A stretch of 64,000 bases of DNA. It comes from Streptomyces barringtoniae. Its GTDB lineage: Bacteria > Actinomycetota > Actinomycetes > Streptomycetales > Streptomycetaceae. The stretch lies in the NCBI RefSeq assembly GCF_020819595.1, contig NZ_JAJHNP010000002.1, positions 62,001 to 126,000 on the forward strand, written 5' to 3'. The notes under the pieces are model-generated. The model was not told where the DNA came from, made no database searches, and was given only the letters and a program-made list of their open reading frames with translations. Made by a program: the position numbers and the translations under genes. Each line of letters begins with the position of its first letter. Within the stretch, counting starts at the first letter, position 1. Positions 47,824 through 56,274 of this stretch are shown piece by piece.

Positions 47824-48270
47824 TCAGCGGCCCAGGGCGCGCCGGGGAAGCGGGGAGGAGTACACGACGCTGGTGGTCACCGAGCCCAGGGCGCCGATCT
47901 TCCCGGAGATCTCCTCCAGGTGTGCCATGGAGCGGGCGGCGACCTTGATGACGAAGCAGTCGTCGCCCGTCACATGGTGCGCCTCCAGGAGCTCGGGCGT
48001 CGCGGCCACCAGGTCGTGGAACGGCTTGTAGTTGCCGTTCGGGTAGCGCAGCCGTACGAACGCCAGGATCGGCAGTCCGAGCCGCTCGGGGTCGACGACC
48101 GCCGCGTACCCCTGGATCACGCCCGCCTCCTCCAGCCGGCGGACCCGTTCGGTGACGGCACTCGGCGACATGGAGACGGCCCGCGCCAGCTCGGCGTAGC
48201 TGGCCCGTCCCTCCCGCTGGAGGACCTCGAGAATGCGCCAGTCGGTGGCGTCCGGGGAATACACGGTCAT
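47824..48270 (-). CDS. Lrp/AsnC-family transcriptional regulator
   Basis: A 148-residue feast/famine regulator. The N-terminal helix-turn-helix is DATDWRILEVLQREGRASYAELARAV, here split by the first helix, with SPSAVTERVRRLEEAGVI as recognition helix. The C-terminal ferredoxin-like RAM domain (FVRLRYPNG, HHVTGDDCFVIKVAARSMAHLEE) binds amino acids and mediates octamer assembly. It is divergent from the rhodanese gene across a 94-bp spacer with short GGAAATCC-like inverted half-sites (48287-48294, 48319-48325, 48354-48360), so it likely regulates that gene and itself. Start ATG 48270. Confidence 0.93.
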   Translation of the reverse strand: MTVYSPDATDWRILEVLQREGRASYAELARAVSMSPSAVTERVRRLEEAGVIQGYAAVVDPERLGLPILAFVRLRYPNGNYKPFHDLVAATPELLEAHHVTGDDCFVIKVAARSMAHLEEISGKIGALGSVTTSVVYSSPLPRRALGR

Positions 48271-48351
48271 CCCGGATGGATAGCAGGGAAATCCCGGTGG
48301 AGACAAGGGAGGTGCCGTGGATTCCCACTTCAGGGAGCGGGTCCGGGGCCG

Positions 48352-48357
48352 TAGATT
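48352..48357 (+). promoter_or_regulatory. -10 element of the rhodanese gene, leaderless type
   Basis: TAGATT, 7 nt before ATG 48365. Confidence 0.5.
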
Positions 48358-48364
48358 TCCAGTC

Positions 48365-48850
48365 ATGATCACCAAGACCACTCGGACCTCCGGGAACCCC
48401 GTCCTGCGCGTCGCCCCCGCCGCCCCCGCCGAGGCGGCCGCCCATTTCCGCGCGAGCCTGGCCTTCCACGCCGACGTCTCCGACGTGGCCGCCGCGCTCG
48501 CGGCCGGCGGCGACCCCGGCTTCGTCGTCGTGGACTCCCGCTCGACCGAATCCTGGGACCAGGGCCACGTCCCCGGCGCCGTCCACCTGCCCACTGCGCT
48601 CATCCCCGAACAGGCCGAGCAGCTGCTGGACAAGTCCGTGCCGGTGGTGACGTACTGCTGGGGCCCCGGCTGCAACGGCGCCACCCGCGCAGCCCTCGCC
48701 CTCGCCGAACTCGGCTACCGGGTCAAGGAGATGCTCGGCGGCTTCGAGTACTGGGCGCGCGAGGGCTTCGCCTACGAGACATGGCAGGGGCGTGAACAGC
48801 GCGAGGCCGACCGGCTGACCGCACCCGTCGAAGGCGAGTGCGGCTGCTGA
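48365..48850 (+). CDS. Rhodanese-like sulfurtransferase domain protein
   Basis: A 161-residue single rhodanese domain after a ~40-residue Ala-rich helical extension. VVVDSRSTESWDQGHVPGAVHLP is read as the CH2A motif in two blocks, and the active-site loop is VVTYCWGPGCNGATRAALAL, where the first Cys would carry the persulfide. A second Cys in the loop and a C-terminal ECGC motif could relay sulfur or form a regulatory disulfide. Rhodaneses transfer sulfane sulfur to thiophilic acceptors. Divergent from an Lrp-type regulator, which suggests control by a sulfur amino acid; the ligand is inferred. Confidence 0.93.
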   Translation: MITKTTRTSGNPVLRVAPAAPAEAAAHFRASLAFHADVSDVAAALAAGGDPGFVVVDSRSTESWDQGHVPGAVHLPTALIPEQAEQLLDKSVPVVTYCWGPGCNGATRAALALAELGYRVKEMLGGFEYWAREGFAYETWQGREQREADRLTAPVEGECGC

Positions 48851-48862
48851 CCCGTGCCCGTG

Positions 48863-48868
48863 TAGGTT
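48863..48868 (+). promoter_or_regulatory. -10 element of the Imm21 gene, leaderless type
   Basis: TAGGTT, 8 nt before ATG 48877. Confidence 0.45.
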
Positions 48869-48876
48869 CTCTGCCC

Positions 48877-49392
48877 ATGGCTCGATACGCGGATCCAGGC
48901 GCGCTGGAGTGGGTGGAATCGGGTGGCGGCCCCTTGATAGCGGTCCCGGAGACGGTGCTGCCGTTCTGGGCCGGCGCCGACAGCGAGGAGCTCGACACCG
49001 ACTACGACCGGGCGTGCGAGGTCGACGGCCACATCGGGCTGCTGCCCGTCGGCGACAGCGCGGCCCTGGTGTTCGGCGACGAACCCGCCTCCACCTCGTA
49101 CCTGCCGGACCACGCCACCTTCGTACGGTGGTCCGCCGCCGACTCCGAGGCGGAACTCCTCGCCGGGGTGCCCGCCGCCCTGGACGCGGCGGTGTGGGGG
49201 AGCGAGGTGCACTGGCGGGTGCCCGGCCCGGTGCTGCTGTTCGACTCGGCCTGGCCGGGCGACAAGGCCGGCCGTACCGAACACCTCCGGGTGCCGCTGG
49301 AGGCGGGCACTTACGCGGTGCGCTCCGCGTACGTGCAGCCGGGGCCGGAGACCTGGGTCGGGCTGGTCCAGCTCAGGCCTGTCGCGCCCTGA
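48877..49392 (+). CDS. Immunity 21 (Imm21) family protein
   Basis: A 171-residue acidic protein that I recognise as Imm21-like from its opening YADPGALEWVESGGGPLIAV, the block DYDRACEVDGHIGLLPVG, LVFGDEPASTSYLPDH and the end GPETWVGLVQLRP. Imm21 proteins were defined computationally as cognate immunity partners of polymorphic toxins. No toxin gene, WXG100, PAAR or Rhs element is next to it, so it is either an orphan antidote or a domesticated member. It has its own leaderless promoter and converges on the P450 operon. The assignment rests on pattern memory and should be confirmed with a profile search. Confidence 0.7.
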   Translation: MARYADPGALEWVESGGGPLIAVPETVLPFWAGADSEELDTDYDRACEVDGHIGLLPVGDSAALVFGDEPASTSYLPDHATFVRWSAADSEAELLAGVPAALDAAVWGSEVHWRVPGPVLLFDSAWPGDKAGRTEHLRVPLEAGTYAVRSAYVQPGPETWVGLVQLRPVAP

Positions 49393-49399
49393 CCGAGCC

Positions 49400-50629
49400 T
49401 CAACGCAGGCCTTCGAAGGCGATGTTCAGATGCCGGGGCCCGCGCAGCACCGCGTTCTGCCGGTACGGTGGCGGGTCCTCGACCAGGCGGGGATCCTCCA
49501 GCCGCCGGGCCAGCTCGGACAGGGCGATCTGCGCCTCCACCCGGGCCAGCGGGGCGCCGAAGCAGCTGTGGATGCCGCTGCCGAAACCGAGGTGCTGGAT
49601 GTCCTCGCGGTCCGGGTCGAAGCGCTCGGGGTCCTTGAACCGCTCGGGGTCGCGGTTGCCCGCGGCCAGCATCAGCCAGATGTGCGAGCCCTTGGGGATG
49701 GTGACCCCGCGCAGCTCGATGTCGGCGATACAGGTGCGCTGCGGCACGATCTGCACCGGCGGCTCGTAGCGCAGCAGCTCCTCCACGATCCGCACCGACA
49801 GACCCGGATCGTTGCGCAGCCGCTCCAGGACCTCCGGGTGGCGCAGCAGCGTGAGCATGCCGTTGGTGATGAGGTTGACCGTCGTCTCGTGGCCCGCGAT
49901 GAGGAGCAGCACCGCGGTGGTGAGTACTTCCATGGTCGTCATGGCGCCGTCCGGACCGTGACTGTTGACCAGGTCGGAGAGCATGTCGTCGCGAGGTTCC
50001 TTCGCCCGCTGCTCCACCAGCCCGTTCAGGTACATGCCGAGCTGCAACCGTGCCTCCTGCGCGGTCCGCTCGGACTCGGCGCTCGTGCGGGTGTCGGGGT
50101 CCAGGCCGGCGACGATCGGGTCGACCCAGGCACGGAAGCGGGGCTCGTCCTCGCGCGGCACGCCGAGCAGCCGGCAGATCACGGTCACCGGGAAGGGGTA
50201 CGCGAACTGGTCGACCAGGTCGATCTGCCGCGCGTCCCCGAACCCGTCGATGAGGCCGGTGACGATCTCACCCAGCTCGCCCCGCATGTTCTCGATCCGG
50301 CGCGGCCTGTGCGGTGGCCCGAAGGAGCTGTTGGCGATCCTCCGCAGCCGGTCGTGCTCCGGCGGGTCGAGCCGGATGAAGCTCGGAGGCAGCCCCGTCG
50401 CCTCTGGCCCGGACAGCGCGTCGTCCCCGGCGGCGGCCAGATTGGCGGCGTCGGAGCTGATCCGCGGATCGTGGAGCAGCGCCTCGATGTCCCAGTACGA
50501 GCTGATGACGTACGGGCCGCCCTCCTCCTCGCACAGTACCGGGGTCTTGCGGAGCTCCTCGTACAGCGGATACGGGTCGGCGCGGTTGGCGAAGTCGGTG
50601 ATGCGACGGAACAGCGAGGCCTGCGTCAT
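49400..50629 (-). CDS. Cytochrome P450
   Basis: A 409-residue soluble class I P450. The I-helix oxygen-binding motif is LIAGHETTVNLI, the K-helix E-x-x-R is in VEELLRYEPP, the PERF-like motif is DPERFDPDRED, and the heme loop is FGSGIHSCFGAPLAR with the axial cysteine. Family resemblance is to actinobacterial CYP105/CYP107-like hydroxylases of secondary metabolites or xenobiotics; the substrate is unknown. It is the last gene of a three-gene operon (ferredoxin, ferredoxin reductase, P450), giving a self-sufficient electron chain, with 34 nt separating it from the reductase. ATG 50629 has AAGGA about 7 nt upstream. Confidence 0.95.
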   Translation of the reverse strand: MTQASLFRRITDFANRADPYPLYEELRKTPVLCEEEGGPYVISSYWDIEALLHDPRISSDAANLAAAGDDALSGPEATGLPPSFIRLDPPEHDRLRRIANSSFGPPHRPRRIENMRGELGEIVTGLIDGFGDARQIDLVDQFAYPFPVTVICRLLGVPREDEPRFRAWVDPIVAGLDPDTRTSAESERTAQEARLQLGMYLNGLVEQRAKEPRDDMLSDLVNSHGPDGAMTTMEVLTTAVLLLIAGHETTVNLITNGMLTLLRHPEVLERLRNDPGLSVRIVEELLRYEPPVQIVPQRTCIADIELRGVTIPKGSHIWLMLAAGNRDPERFKDPERFDPDREDIQHLGFGSGIHSCFGAPLARVEAQIALSELARRLEDPRLVEDPPPYRQNAVLRGPRHLNIAFEGLR

Positions 50630-50663
50630 GACAAGTCCTTGGAGCATCGGCGCCGGTCGGCGG

Positions 50664-52055
50664 TCAGTGGCGGGCGGGGTGGAAGACCAGTTGCTGGTCG
50701 GCCGGTGAGTAGCCGCTGAGGGTGACGGTGGGGCCGTGGGTGGGCAGCGAGGGGTCGGGGAAGTCGGCCGCCACCGGCTGCCGGCCCTCGGGACGGCGGT
50801 CCACCGTCGGGTACTCCACCGGGAACGGCGCGCCCCGCTCGATCTGCCGTGCGTAGAACTCCAGCCAGCGGGTGTTGTCGAAGGTCACGGCTGCGATGAC
50901 GCGGCCCTGGTGGCCGTACACGCCGACGAACCGGCGTTCGGCGAGCGAACCCTGCGTGATCATGAGCTGGTCGCCCATGGACGGCACACCGACCGACTTG
51001 ATGTTCACGCCGAACATCGACGACCAGAAGGCGGGCATCCACAGGTGCGGGCGCCGGTCGGCGCCGTGGCAGATCATGTTGTGCGCGGCCGTCTCCGCCT
51101 GGGCGACGGCGTTGCCCCAGTGCTCCAGCGAAAGGAACTGGTAGCCGAACAGCGCGTGCGGGGAGCGCGCGACGTCACCCGCCACGAAGACGTCGTCGGT
51201 GACGATGCCCCGGAAGTCGAAGGCACGGCAGCCCGCGTCACAGGCGATGCCCCGGGGCCCGGCGCCCAGCCCCGACCCGGCCAGCCAGTCGGTGTTGCGC
51301 ACCGAGCCCAGCGAAACCACGACCACGTCCGCCTCGACGACGCTCTCGTCGGACAGATGGACGGCCCGTACCCGGCCGACCGAGTCGCCCTCCAACGACG
51401 TCACCGTGACCCCGGTGCGCAGATCCACGCCGTTCTCGGTCTGCAGGTCGGCCGCGACCGCGCCGATCACCCCGCCCAGCGCACCCACCAGCGGGGCTCC
51501 CGCGCGCTCCGCCACGGTGACGGGGATGCCCGTCTCGCGGCAGGCCGACGCGACCTCCGAACCGGCGAATCCGGCGCCGATCACGAACACCCTGCGCGGC
51601 CCGGCCTTCAGCCGCTGGTACAGATCGGCCGCGTCGTCCCGGGTCCGCAGCAGGCAGACGCCGTCGAGACGGGCCTCCTCCTCCTTCGGCCAGGGCCGCG
51701 CGCGGACGCCGGTCGCGATGAGCAGCCGGTCGTACTCCACCTCGTCCCCGTCGGCCAGCCGGACCCGCTTGGCCGACAGGTCCAGTCCGGTCGCCGGGAC
51801 ACCGAGCCGCCACTTGGCGTCGATCTCCCGGCGGTGCGGCAGCTCGGTGCGGTGCGGGGAGGCCTTGCCCAGCAGGACCGACTTGGACAGCGGCGGCCGG
51901 TCGTACGGCTCGTACGGCTCGTCGCCGATCAGGGTCAGTTCGCCGGCGAAGCCCTCGGCGCGCAGGGTCTCGGCGGCCCGCAGGCCCGCCAGCGAGGCGC
52001 CGACGATCACGATCCGGCCTTCGCGCCTGAGCCAGTCGACGTAGTCAGCGACCAT
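50664..52055 (-). CDS. FAD-dependent ferredoxin reductase
   Basis: A 463-residue NAD(P)H:ferredoxin reductase of the putidaredoxin/rhodocoxin reductase type. The FAD-binding GASLAGLRAAETLR is near residue 18, YDRPPLSKSVLL follows, the NAD(P)H loop is VFVIGAGFAGSEVASACRE, and the second FAD motif is VFVAGDVARSP. About 60 residues beyond the usual C-terminus (VDRRPEGRQPVAADFP to the end) form an extension seen in P450-linked actinobacterial members. It reduces the neighbouring ferredoxin, which feeds the P450. The start ATG 52053-52055 lies inside the ferredoxin gene's 3' end (11-nt overlap), giving translational coupling. Confidence 0.93.
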   Translation of the reverse strand: MVADYVDWLRREGRIVIVGASLAGLRAAETLRAEGFAGELTLIGDEPYEPYDRPPLSKSVLLGKASPHRTELPHRREIDAKWRLGVPATGLDLSAKRVRLADGDEVEYDRLLIATGVRARPWPKEEEARLDGVCLLRTRDDAADLYQRLKAGPRRVFVIGAGFAGSEVASACRETGIPVTVAERAGAPLVGALGGVIGAVAADLQTENGVDLRTGVTVTSLEGDSVGRVRAVHLSDESVVEADVVVVSLGSVRNTDWLAGSGLGAGPRGIACDAGCRAFDFRGIVTDDVFVAGDVARSPHALFGYQFLSLEHWGNAVAQAETAAHNMICHGADRRPHLWMPAFWSSMFGVNIKSVGVPSMGDQLMITQGSLAERRFVGVYGHQGRVIAAVTFDNTRWLEFYARQIERGAPFPVEYPTVDRRPEGRQPVAADFPDPSLPTHGPTVTLSGYSPADQQLVFHPARH

Positions 52056-52311
52056 CCGACGCCTCCTGAACGTCTCCGGTCGCTCCTGCGTTTCCTGTGT
52101 CTCTCTTGTCTCCCCTGTCGTCCAGCCCGTCCGCGGTGATCGCCTGCACCGGGCAGGCGGCGACGGCGCGCGCCAGCCGTTCCCGCTGTTCCTCGGGGGC
52201 GTGCGGGTTGTAGATCAGGGCCTCGTCGCCGTGCATGGCGAAGACGTCGGGCGCGAGGAACGCGCACTGGGCGTAGCCCTGACATTTGTTGAGATCGACG
52301 ACGAGCCGCAT
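52045..52311 (-). CDS. P450-type [3Fe-4S]/[4Fe-4S] ferredoxin
   Basis: An 88-residue ferredoxin. The cluster motif is C-x2-Y-x2-C (NKCQGYAQCAF, Cys10 and Cys16), with the distal CPVQAI cysteine. In four-cysteine ferredoxins the middle position is Cys; here it is Tyr, so a [3Fe-4S] cluster is expected, as in the P450-partner ferredoxins whose variable third position tunes redox potential and partner choice. About 25 polar residues after the fold (LDDRGDKRDTGNAGATG) are disordered. First gene of the P450 operon; promoter not obvious. Confidence 0.93.
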   Translation of the reverse strand: MRLVVDLNKCQGYAQCAFLAPDVFAMHGDEALIYNPHAPEEQRERLARAVAACPVQAITADGLDDRGDKRDTGNAGATGDVQEASDGR

Positions 52312-52469
52312 CGGCGCTCCGCCTTCCGATGGCCAGGTCCGTCGGCGCCGGCCGAGTCGCGCGGCACGCCCGGACGGCGGTCATGTCCCATGTGCAAGCT
52401 TGAGGGCGATACGGCCGCCTCGCGCGTCGGGAATGCCCATTCGAGCTCATGGATCCTCACTCGCGTCCG

Positions 52470-53141
52470 TCACGCGTCCGCCGCGGTACGGCCTCGGGCA
52501 CGATCGCCCACCAGGAGGATGTACACGCTGATCAGCAGCGACCAGGCGGGGAAGACGAGTTCCGACCAGGGCACGTCGGACGCCACGAAGAGGAGGACGA
52601 GGGCGGTCAGGAAGCCCAGGATCGTCAGCGGGCGCGGCAGGACACCCAGGCGGAGGCCGATCACCGACAGGGAGGAGACGAAGACGGCCGCCATCCGCAT
52701 GGCGTACTCCGTCAACAGCGTGTACGCGAGATGACGGCCGAAGTCCCAATAGGCCGGCGCCGGCGCCGTGCCGGTGGGGTGGGCGACGGCGAGAACGGCG
52801 CTCGCCGCGGCCGCGGCGCCGAACAGCGTGGCGGTGAAGACCAGTCCGCTGCCGATGAGGACGGTGGTGAGGAACTTGTCCTCGCCCGCACCGAGGTGTG
52901 CCCGTACGACGCCGATGAACCACAGGAAGAAGATCCCGGCGAACGGCACGAGCGCGAGGGCCGCACGCACGGTGTCACGGCGCGCGGAGTCCGTGAATCC
53001 CCGCGCGGTGACCGCCTCGGCCCCTTGGGGAATGCCCAGCCGGATCAGGACGATCGCCGCGGTGAACAGCAGCGCGAACGCGACTCCCGCGAGCCCGGCG
53101 GCCCGCGGCGTCTCCAGCACCCGCTGCCCCTTCTGCCGCAT
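52470..53141 (-). CDS. Integral membrane protein of unknown function
   Basis: A 223-residue protein with about six transmembrane helices: AGLAGVAFALLFTAAIVLI, ALALVPFAGIFFLWFIGVV, VLIGSGLVFTATLFGAAAA, a YTLLTEYAMRMAAVFVSSL segment, and a closing pair (LGFLTALVLLFVAS, AWSLLISVYILLV). A periplasmic loop holds HPTGTAPAPAYWDFGRHLAY. It resembles the DUF-type actinobacterial membrane proteins without assigned function; no catalytic motif is visible. ATG 53139-53141 has a full AGGAGG 8 nt upstream, which decides the start over longer GC-rich in-frame sequence. Confidence 0.85.
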   Translation of the reverse strand: MRQKGQRVLETPRAAGLAGVAFALLFTAAIVLIRLGIPQGAEAVTARGFTDSARRDTVRAALALVPFAGIFFLWFIGVVRAHLGAGEDKFLTTVLIGSGLVFTATLFGAAAAASAVLAVAHPTGTAPAPAYWDFGRHLAYTLLTEYAMRMAAVFVSSLSVIGLRLGVLPRPLTILGFLTALVLLFVASDVPWSELVFPAWSLLISVYILLVGDRARGRTAADA

Positions 53142-53678
53142 CCCGTCCCGCCTCCTCCACACCGCCTCCCGCACCAGCAAGCCGCCCCGGCACCGCTCGC
53201 GCCACCGGGGACACCCGGACGGCCGATCGACCGACGCTCCGACGGGACGGGCCATGACGACGACCACCGCGCCCCGCGGCGGGTCCAGTGGGCGGAGCGG
53301 TCTGGCCTGGTTCCGGCCCAGCGGTTTGGCCTGGGTTCCAGCCCAGCGGTCTGGCCTGGTTCCGGCCCGGTGGGCGGTGCGGCCCGTGCCGGCCCGGCGC
53401 TTCCCGCAGGGGGCCTCGGCGGGCGGGTCTGGATCCGGCTCCAGCACAATCGGACCCGAAACAGCCTCGGATCCGCTTGCACCACGCCCTGCCCGCAACG
53501 CCCGGACCTGCTCAACGGCCCGACCCTGTGCTCTCAACGCCCCAGCCCTCTGCCCCCAATCCCCGAACGCCTCTGCCCCCAACGGCCCAGCCCCCGGCCC
53601 CAACGCCCTCGCCCCGCCACCGCCCCCGCGCCCAATTCGCTCGCGCCGCGATCCCGCCGCCCCCTAGGGTGATCCGCC
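53142..53678. repeat. Gene-free region with short tandem repeats
   Basis: No gene is supported. Three 24-25-bp units lie at 53297-53320, 53321-53345 and 53346-53369 (core GGTCTGGCCTGGTTCCGGCC). A C-rich tract of CCCCAAC-like repeats covers about 53500-53620. The SDR promoter is at the right end. The style is similar to the other intergenic arrays of this window. Confidence 0.7.
53665..53670 (+). promoter_or_regulatory. -10 element of the SDR gene, leaderless type
   Basis: TAGGGT, 8 nt before GTG 53679. Confidence 0.45.
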
Positions 53679-54521
53679 GTGCCTGCGAACAAGTTCCCCG
53701 TCCCGGAAGACCTGCGGCGCGACCCGTTGCCCCTGCGCGGGCGTACCGCGCTTGTCACCGGGGCGAGTCGGCGGGCCGGGATCGGGCATGCTGTGGCGCG
53801 GCGGTTGGCGGCGTACGGGGCGAGTGTGTATCTGCATCACCATGTGCCGCACGATGCCGCCATGCCGTGGGGTGCCGACAGCCCCGAGGCCGTCGTCGGC
53901 TCCGTGCGCAACGTGCTCGCAGACCCAGGGGCCCGCGTCGGCTCCGGACCCGGCGATCTGGCCGACCCGGCGGAACCGGCCCGGCTGATCGACACGGTCG
54001 GCGAGGAGTTCGGGCGCCTGGACATCCTCGTCGCCAACCACGCCCTCAGCGGCTCGGACGGCACCCTGGAGGAGATCGACGCCGCGATGCTCGACGCGCA
54101 CTGGGCCGTCGACACCCGCTCGGTCCTGCTGCTCGTCCAGGCCTACGCCCGCTCGCGTGCCCGGCTGCCCGGGGAGACTCCCGGCGGGCGGGTGGTGTTG
54201 ATGACCTCCGGACAGGATCTCGGCGGCGGCATGCCCGGCGAGATCGCCTACGCCCTCCAGAAGGGCGCCCTCGCCTCGATCACCCGCTCTCTGGCCGGCA
54301 CGCTCGCCGAGCAGGGCATCACGGTGAACGCCGTCAACCCCGGCCCGGTGGACACCGGTTACGCCACCGGCGAGGGCCATGCCGCCGTCGCCGCCCGTTT
54401 TCCCGGTGGACGCTGGGGCCTCCCCGACGATCCGGCCCGCCTCATCGCGTGGCTGGCCACAGACGAGGCCGGCTGGATCACCGGGGAGGTCATCAACTCG
54501 GAAGGCGGCTTCCGGCGCTGA
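53679..54521 (+). CDS. SDR-family oxidoreductase
   Basis: A 280-residue classical short-chain dehydrogenase. The cofactor loop is ALVTGASRRAGIGHAVARRL (T-G-x3-G-x-G variant with Arg, favouring NADPH). DILVANHAL gives the N-A-G-like strand, and the catalytic site is MTSGQ with Y-x-x-x-K in IAYALQKGAL. VNAVNPGPVDTGYA is the substrate-loop entrance, and the C-terminus ends GEVINSEGGF as in FabG-type 3-oxoacyl reductases. Substrate is unknown. An insert after HHVPHDAAMPWG is longer than in FabG. Transcribed alone; it converges on the DUF885 gene with 9 nt between stops. Confidence 0.92.
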   Translation: MPANKFPVPEDLRRDPLPLRGRTALVTGASRRAGIGHAVARRLAAYGASVYLHHHVPHDAAMPWGADSPEAVVGSVRNVLADPGARVGSGPGDLADPAEPARLIDTVGEEFGRLDILVANHALSGSDGTLEEIDAAMLDAHWAVDTRSVLLLVQAYARSRARLPGETPGGRVVLMTSGQDLGGGMPGEIAYALQKGALASITRSLAGTLAEQGITVNAVNPGPVDTGYATGEGHAAVAARFPGGRWGLPDDPARLIAWLATDEAGWITGEVINSEGGFRR

Positions 54522-54530
54522 CGCCGGGCG

Positions 54531-56222
54531 TCAGAGCCGGGCCAGCTCGTCCACGAGGACGTCCAGGCCCAGCGAACCCTGCGACAGCGCCGCCATGTGC
54601 CAGGCCTTCAGGTCGAACGCGTCGCCGTGCCGCTCGCGCGCCTTCTCCCGGCCCAGCAGCCACGCCCGCTCACCGAGCTTGTAGCCGATCGCCTGACCCG
54701 GAATCGTCAGGTACCGGGTCAGCTCGCTCTCCACGAAGTCCGCCGGCCGGCTGCTGTGCGCACCGAAGAACTCCTGCGCCAGCTCCGGCGTCCACCGCTC
54801 ACCGGGGTGGAACGGCGAGTCGGCGGGGATCTCCAGCTCGAGGTGCATACCGATGTCCACGATCACCCGGGCCGCCCGCATCATCTGCGCGTCCAGGTAG
54901 CCGAGCCGCTCCTCGGGATCGGTGAGGTAGCCCAGCTCGTCCATCAGCCGCTCCGCGTACAGCGCCCAGCCCTCGGCGTTGGCGCTGACCCCGCCGATCG
55001 TCGCCTGGTAGCGGGAGAGGTTCTCCGCCACGTGCGCCCACTGCGCGAGCTGGAGGTGATGCCCGGGCACCCCCTCGTGGTACCAGGTCGAGACCAGGTC
55101 GTAGACCGGGAAGCGGGTCTGCCCCATGGTGGGCAGCCAGGTGCGGCCGGGGCGGGAGAAGTCCTCCGACGGGGCCGTGTAGTAGGGGGCCGCCGCACCG
55201 CCGGGCGGGGCGATGCGCGACTCCACCTTCCGCACCCGCTCGGCGAGTTCGAAGTGCGTGCCGTCCAGGTCCTCGATGGCCTTGTCCATCAGGCCCTGCA
55301 GCCACTCCCGCACCTCCTCCACACCCTCGATGTGCCTGCCGTGCTCGTCGAGGTGCGCGAGCGCCACCCACGGGGTCTCGGCGCCGGGCAGGATCTTCTC
55401 CGCCTCCTGCTGCATCTCGCCGAAGATCCGGTGGAACTCCGACCAGCCGTACGCGTACGCCTCGTCCAGGTCCAGATCGGTGCCGTTGAAGTAGCGGGAC
55501 CAGCGTGCGTACCGCTCGCGGCCCACCGTGTTCGGGGCGCCCTCGATCGCCGGCGCGTACACGTCCCGCAGCCAGTCCCGCAGCTCCACCAGGGCATCGG
55601 TCGCCGCGCGGGCCGCCTCGTCCAATTCCGCGCGCAGCGCCTGGGGCCCGGCGGCGACGAAGTCCTCGTACCAGCCGCGGCCCTTGCCGTCCGTGTTCGT
55701 CCACTCGGAGAGCTGCTCGATGTACGTCGCCGTCGGCCGCGGCGCCGCGAACAGCTTGCGGTCCAGGCCGAGTTGCAGCGACTCACGGTAGCCCGCGAGC
55801 GCTCCCGGCACGGCGCGCAGCCGCTCGGCGATCGCCGACCAGTCCTCGTCCGTCTGCGACGGCGTGACCGTGAAGATGTCCCGCACCGAGTGGCCCGGCG
55901 TGGCCATGTTGCCGACCGCGCGCAGGTGCTCGTCCGCCTCGTGCACGGCGAGTTCGGCGGTCAGCCGCTCCCGCAGCAGCCGCCCGCAGCGCCGCTCCGC
56001 GTCACTGTCCGCCCCCGGCTGCCGCTCCGCCTCGTCCAGCTTCGCGAGCGTGGTCCGCGCCAGCTCCGCGAGGGCCGCCTGGCCCGCGGGCGAGTAGTCG
56101 GGCAGGCGGCTCGAACTCTCCTTCACACCGAGATAGGTACCGGTGACCGGGTCGAGGGCGATGAGGTCGTCCACGTACGCGTCTGCCACCTGACGGGGCA
56201 GCGGGCTCTTGGTCTCAGACAT
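54531..56222 (-). CDS. DUF885 family metallopeptidase-like protein
   Basis: A 563-residue cytosolic protein of the DUF885 family, which is related to carboxypeptidase-like gluzincins. The likely zinc-binding motif is STWYHEGVPGHHLQLAQ (H-E-x4-H-H), with a downstream glutamate in NAEGWALYAERLMDELGYL. Other conserved parts are the N-terminal YVDDLIALDPVTGTYLGV and RPGRTWLPTMGQTRFP. Length is typical (550-600). Family members have been described as prolyl dipeptidase- or aminopeptidase-like, but activity here is unproven. No signal peptide. Convergent with the SDR and 52 nt from the AsnC gene on the same strand, which it may follow in an operon. Confidence 0.93.
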   Translation of the reverse strand: MSETKSPLPRQVADAYVDDLIALDPVTGTYLGVKESSSRLPDYSPAGQAALAELARTTLAKLDEAERQPGADSDAERRCGRLLRERLTAELAVHEADEHLRAVGNMATPGHSVRDIFTVTPSQTDEDWSAIAERLRAVPGALAGYRESLQLGLDRKLFAAPRPTATYIEQLSEWTNTDGKGRGWYEDFVAAGPQALRAELDEAARAATDALVELRDWLRDVYAPAIEGAPNTVGRERYARWSRYFNGTDLDLDEAYAYGWSEFHRIFGEMQQEAEKILPGAETPWVALAHLDEHGRHIEGVEEVREWLQGLMDKAIEDLDGTHFELAERVRKVESRIAPPGGAAAPYYTAPSEDFSRPGRTWLPTMGQTRFPVYDLVSTWYHEGVPGHHLQLAQWAHVAENLSRYQATIGGVSANAEGWALYAERLMDELGYLTDPEERLGYLDAQMMRAARVIVDIGMHLELEIPADSPFHPGERWTPELAQEFFGAHSSRPADFVESELTRYLTIPGQAIGYKLGERAWLLGREKARERHGDAFDLKAWHMAALSQGSLGLDVLVDELARL

Positions 56223-56274
56223 GTGCCCATCCTCGTACGAGAAGGATCACCCCGTCACCCACGTATGGGGGGAT

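Noticed and set aside
48287..48360. Three GGAAATCC/GGATTCC/GATTTCC half-sites as firm Lrp boxes
   Set aside because: They are too short and irregularly spaced to call; mentioned only in the regulator entry.
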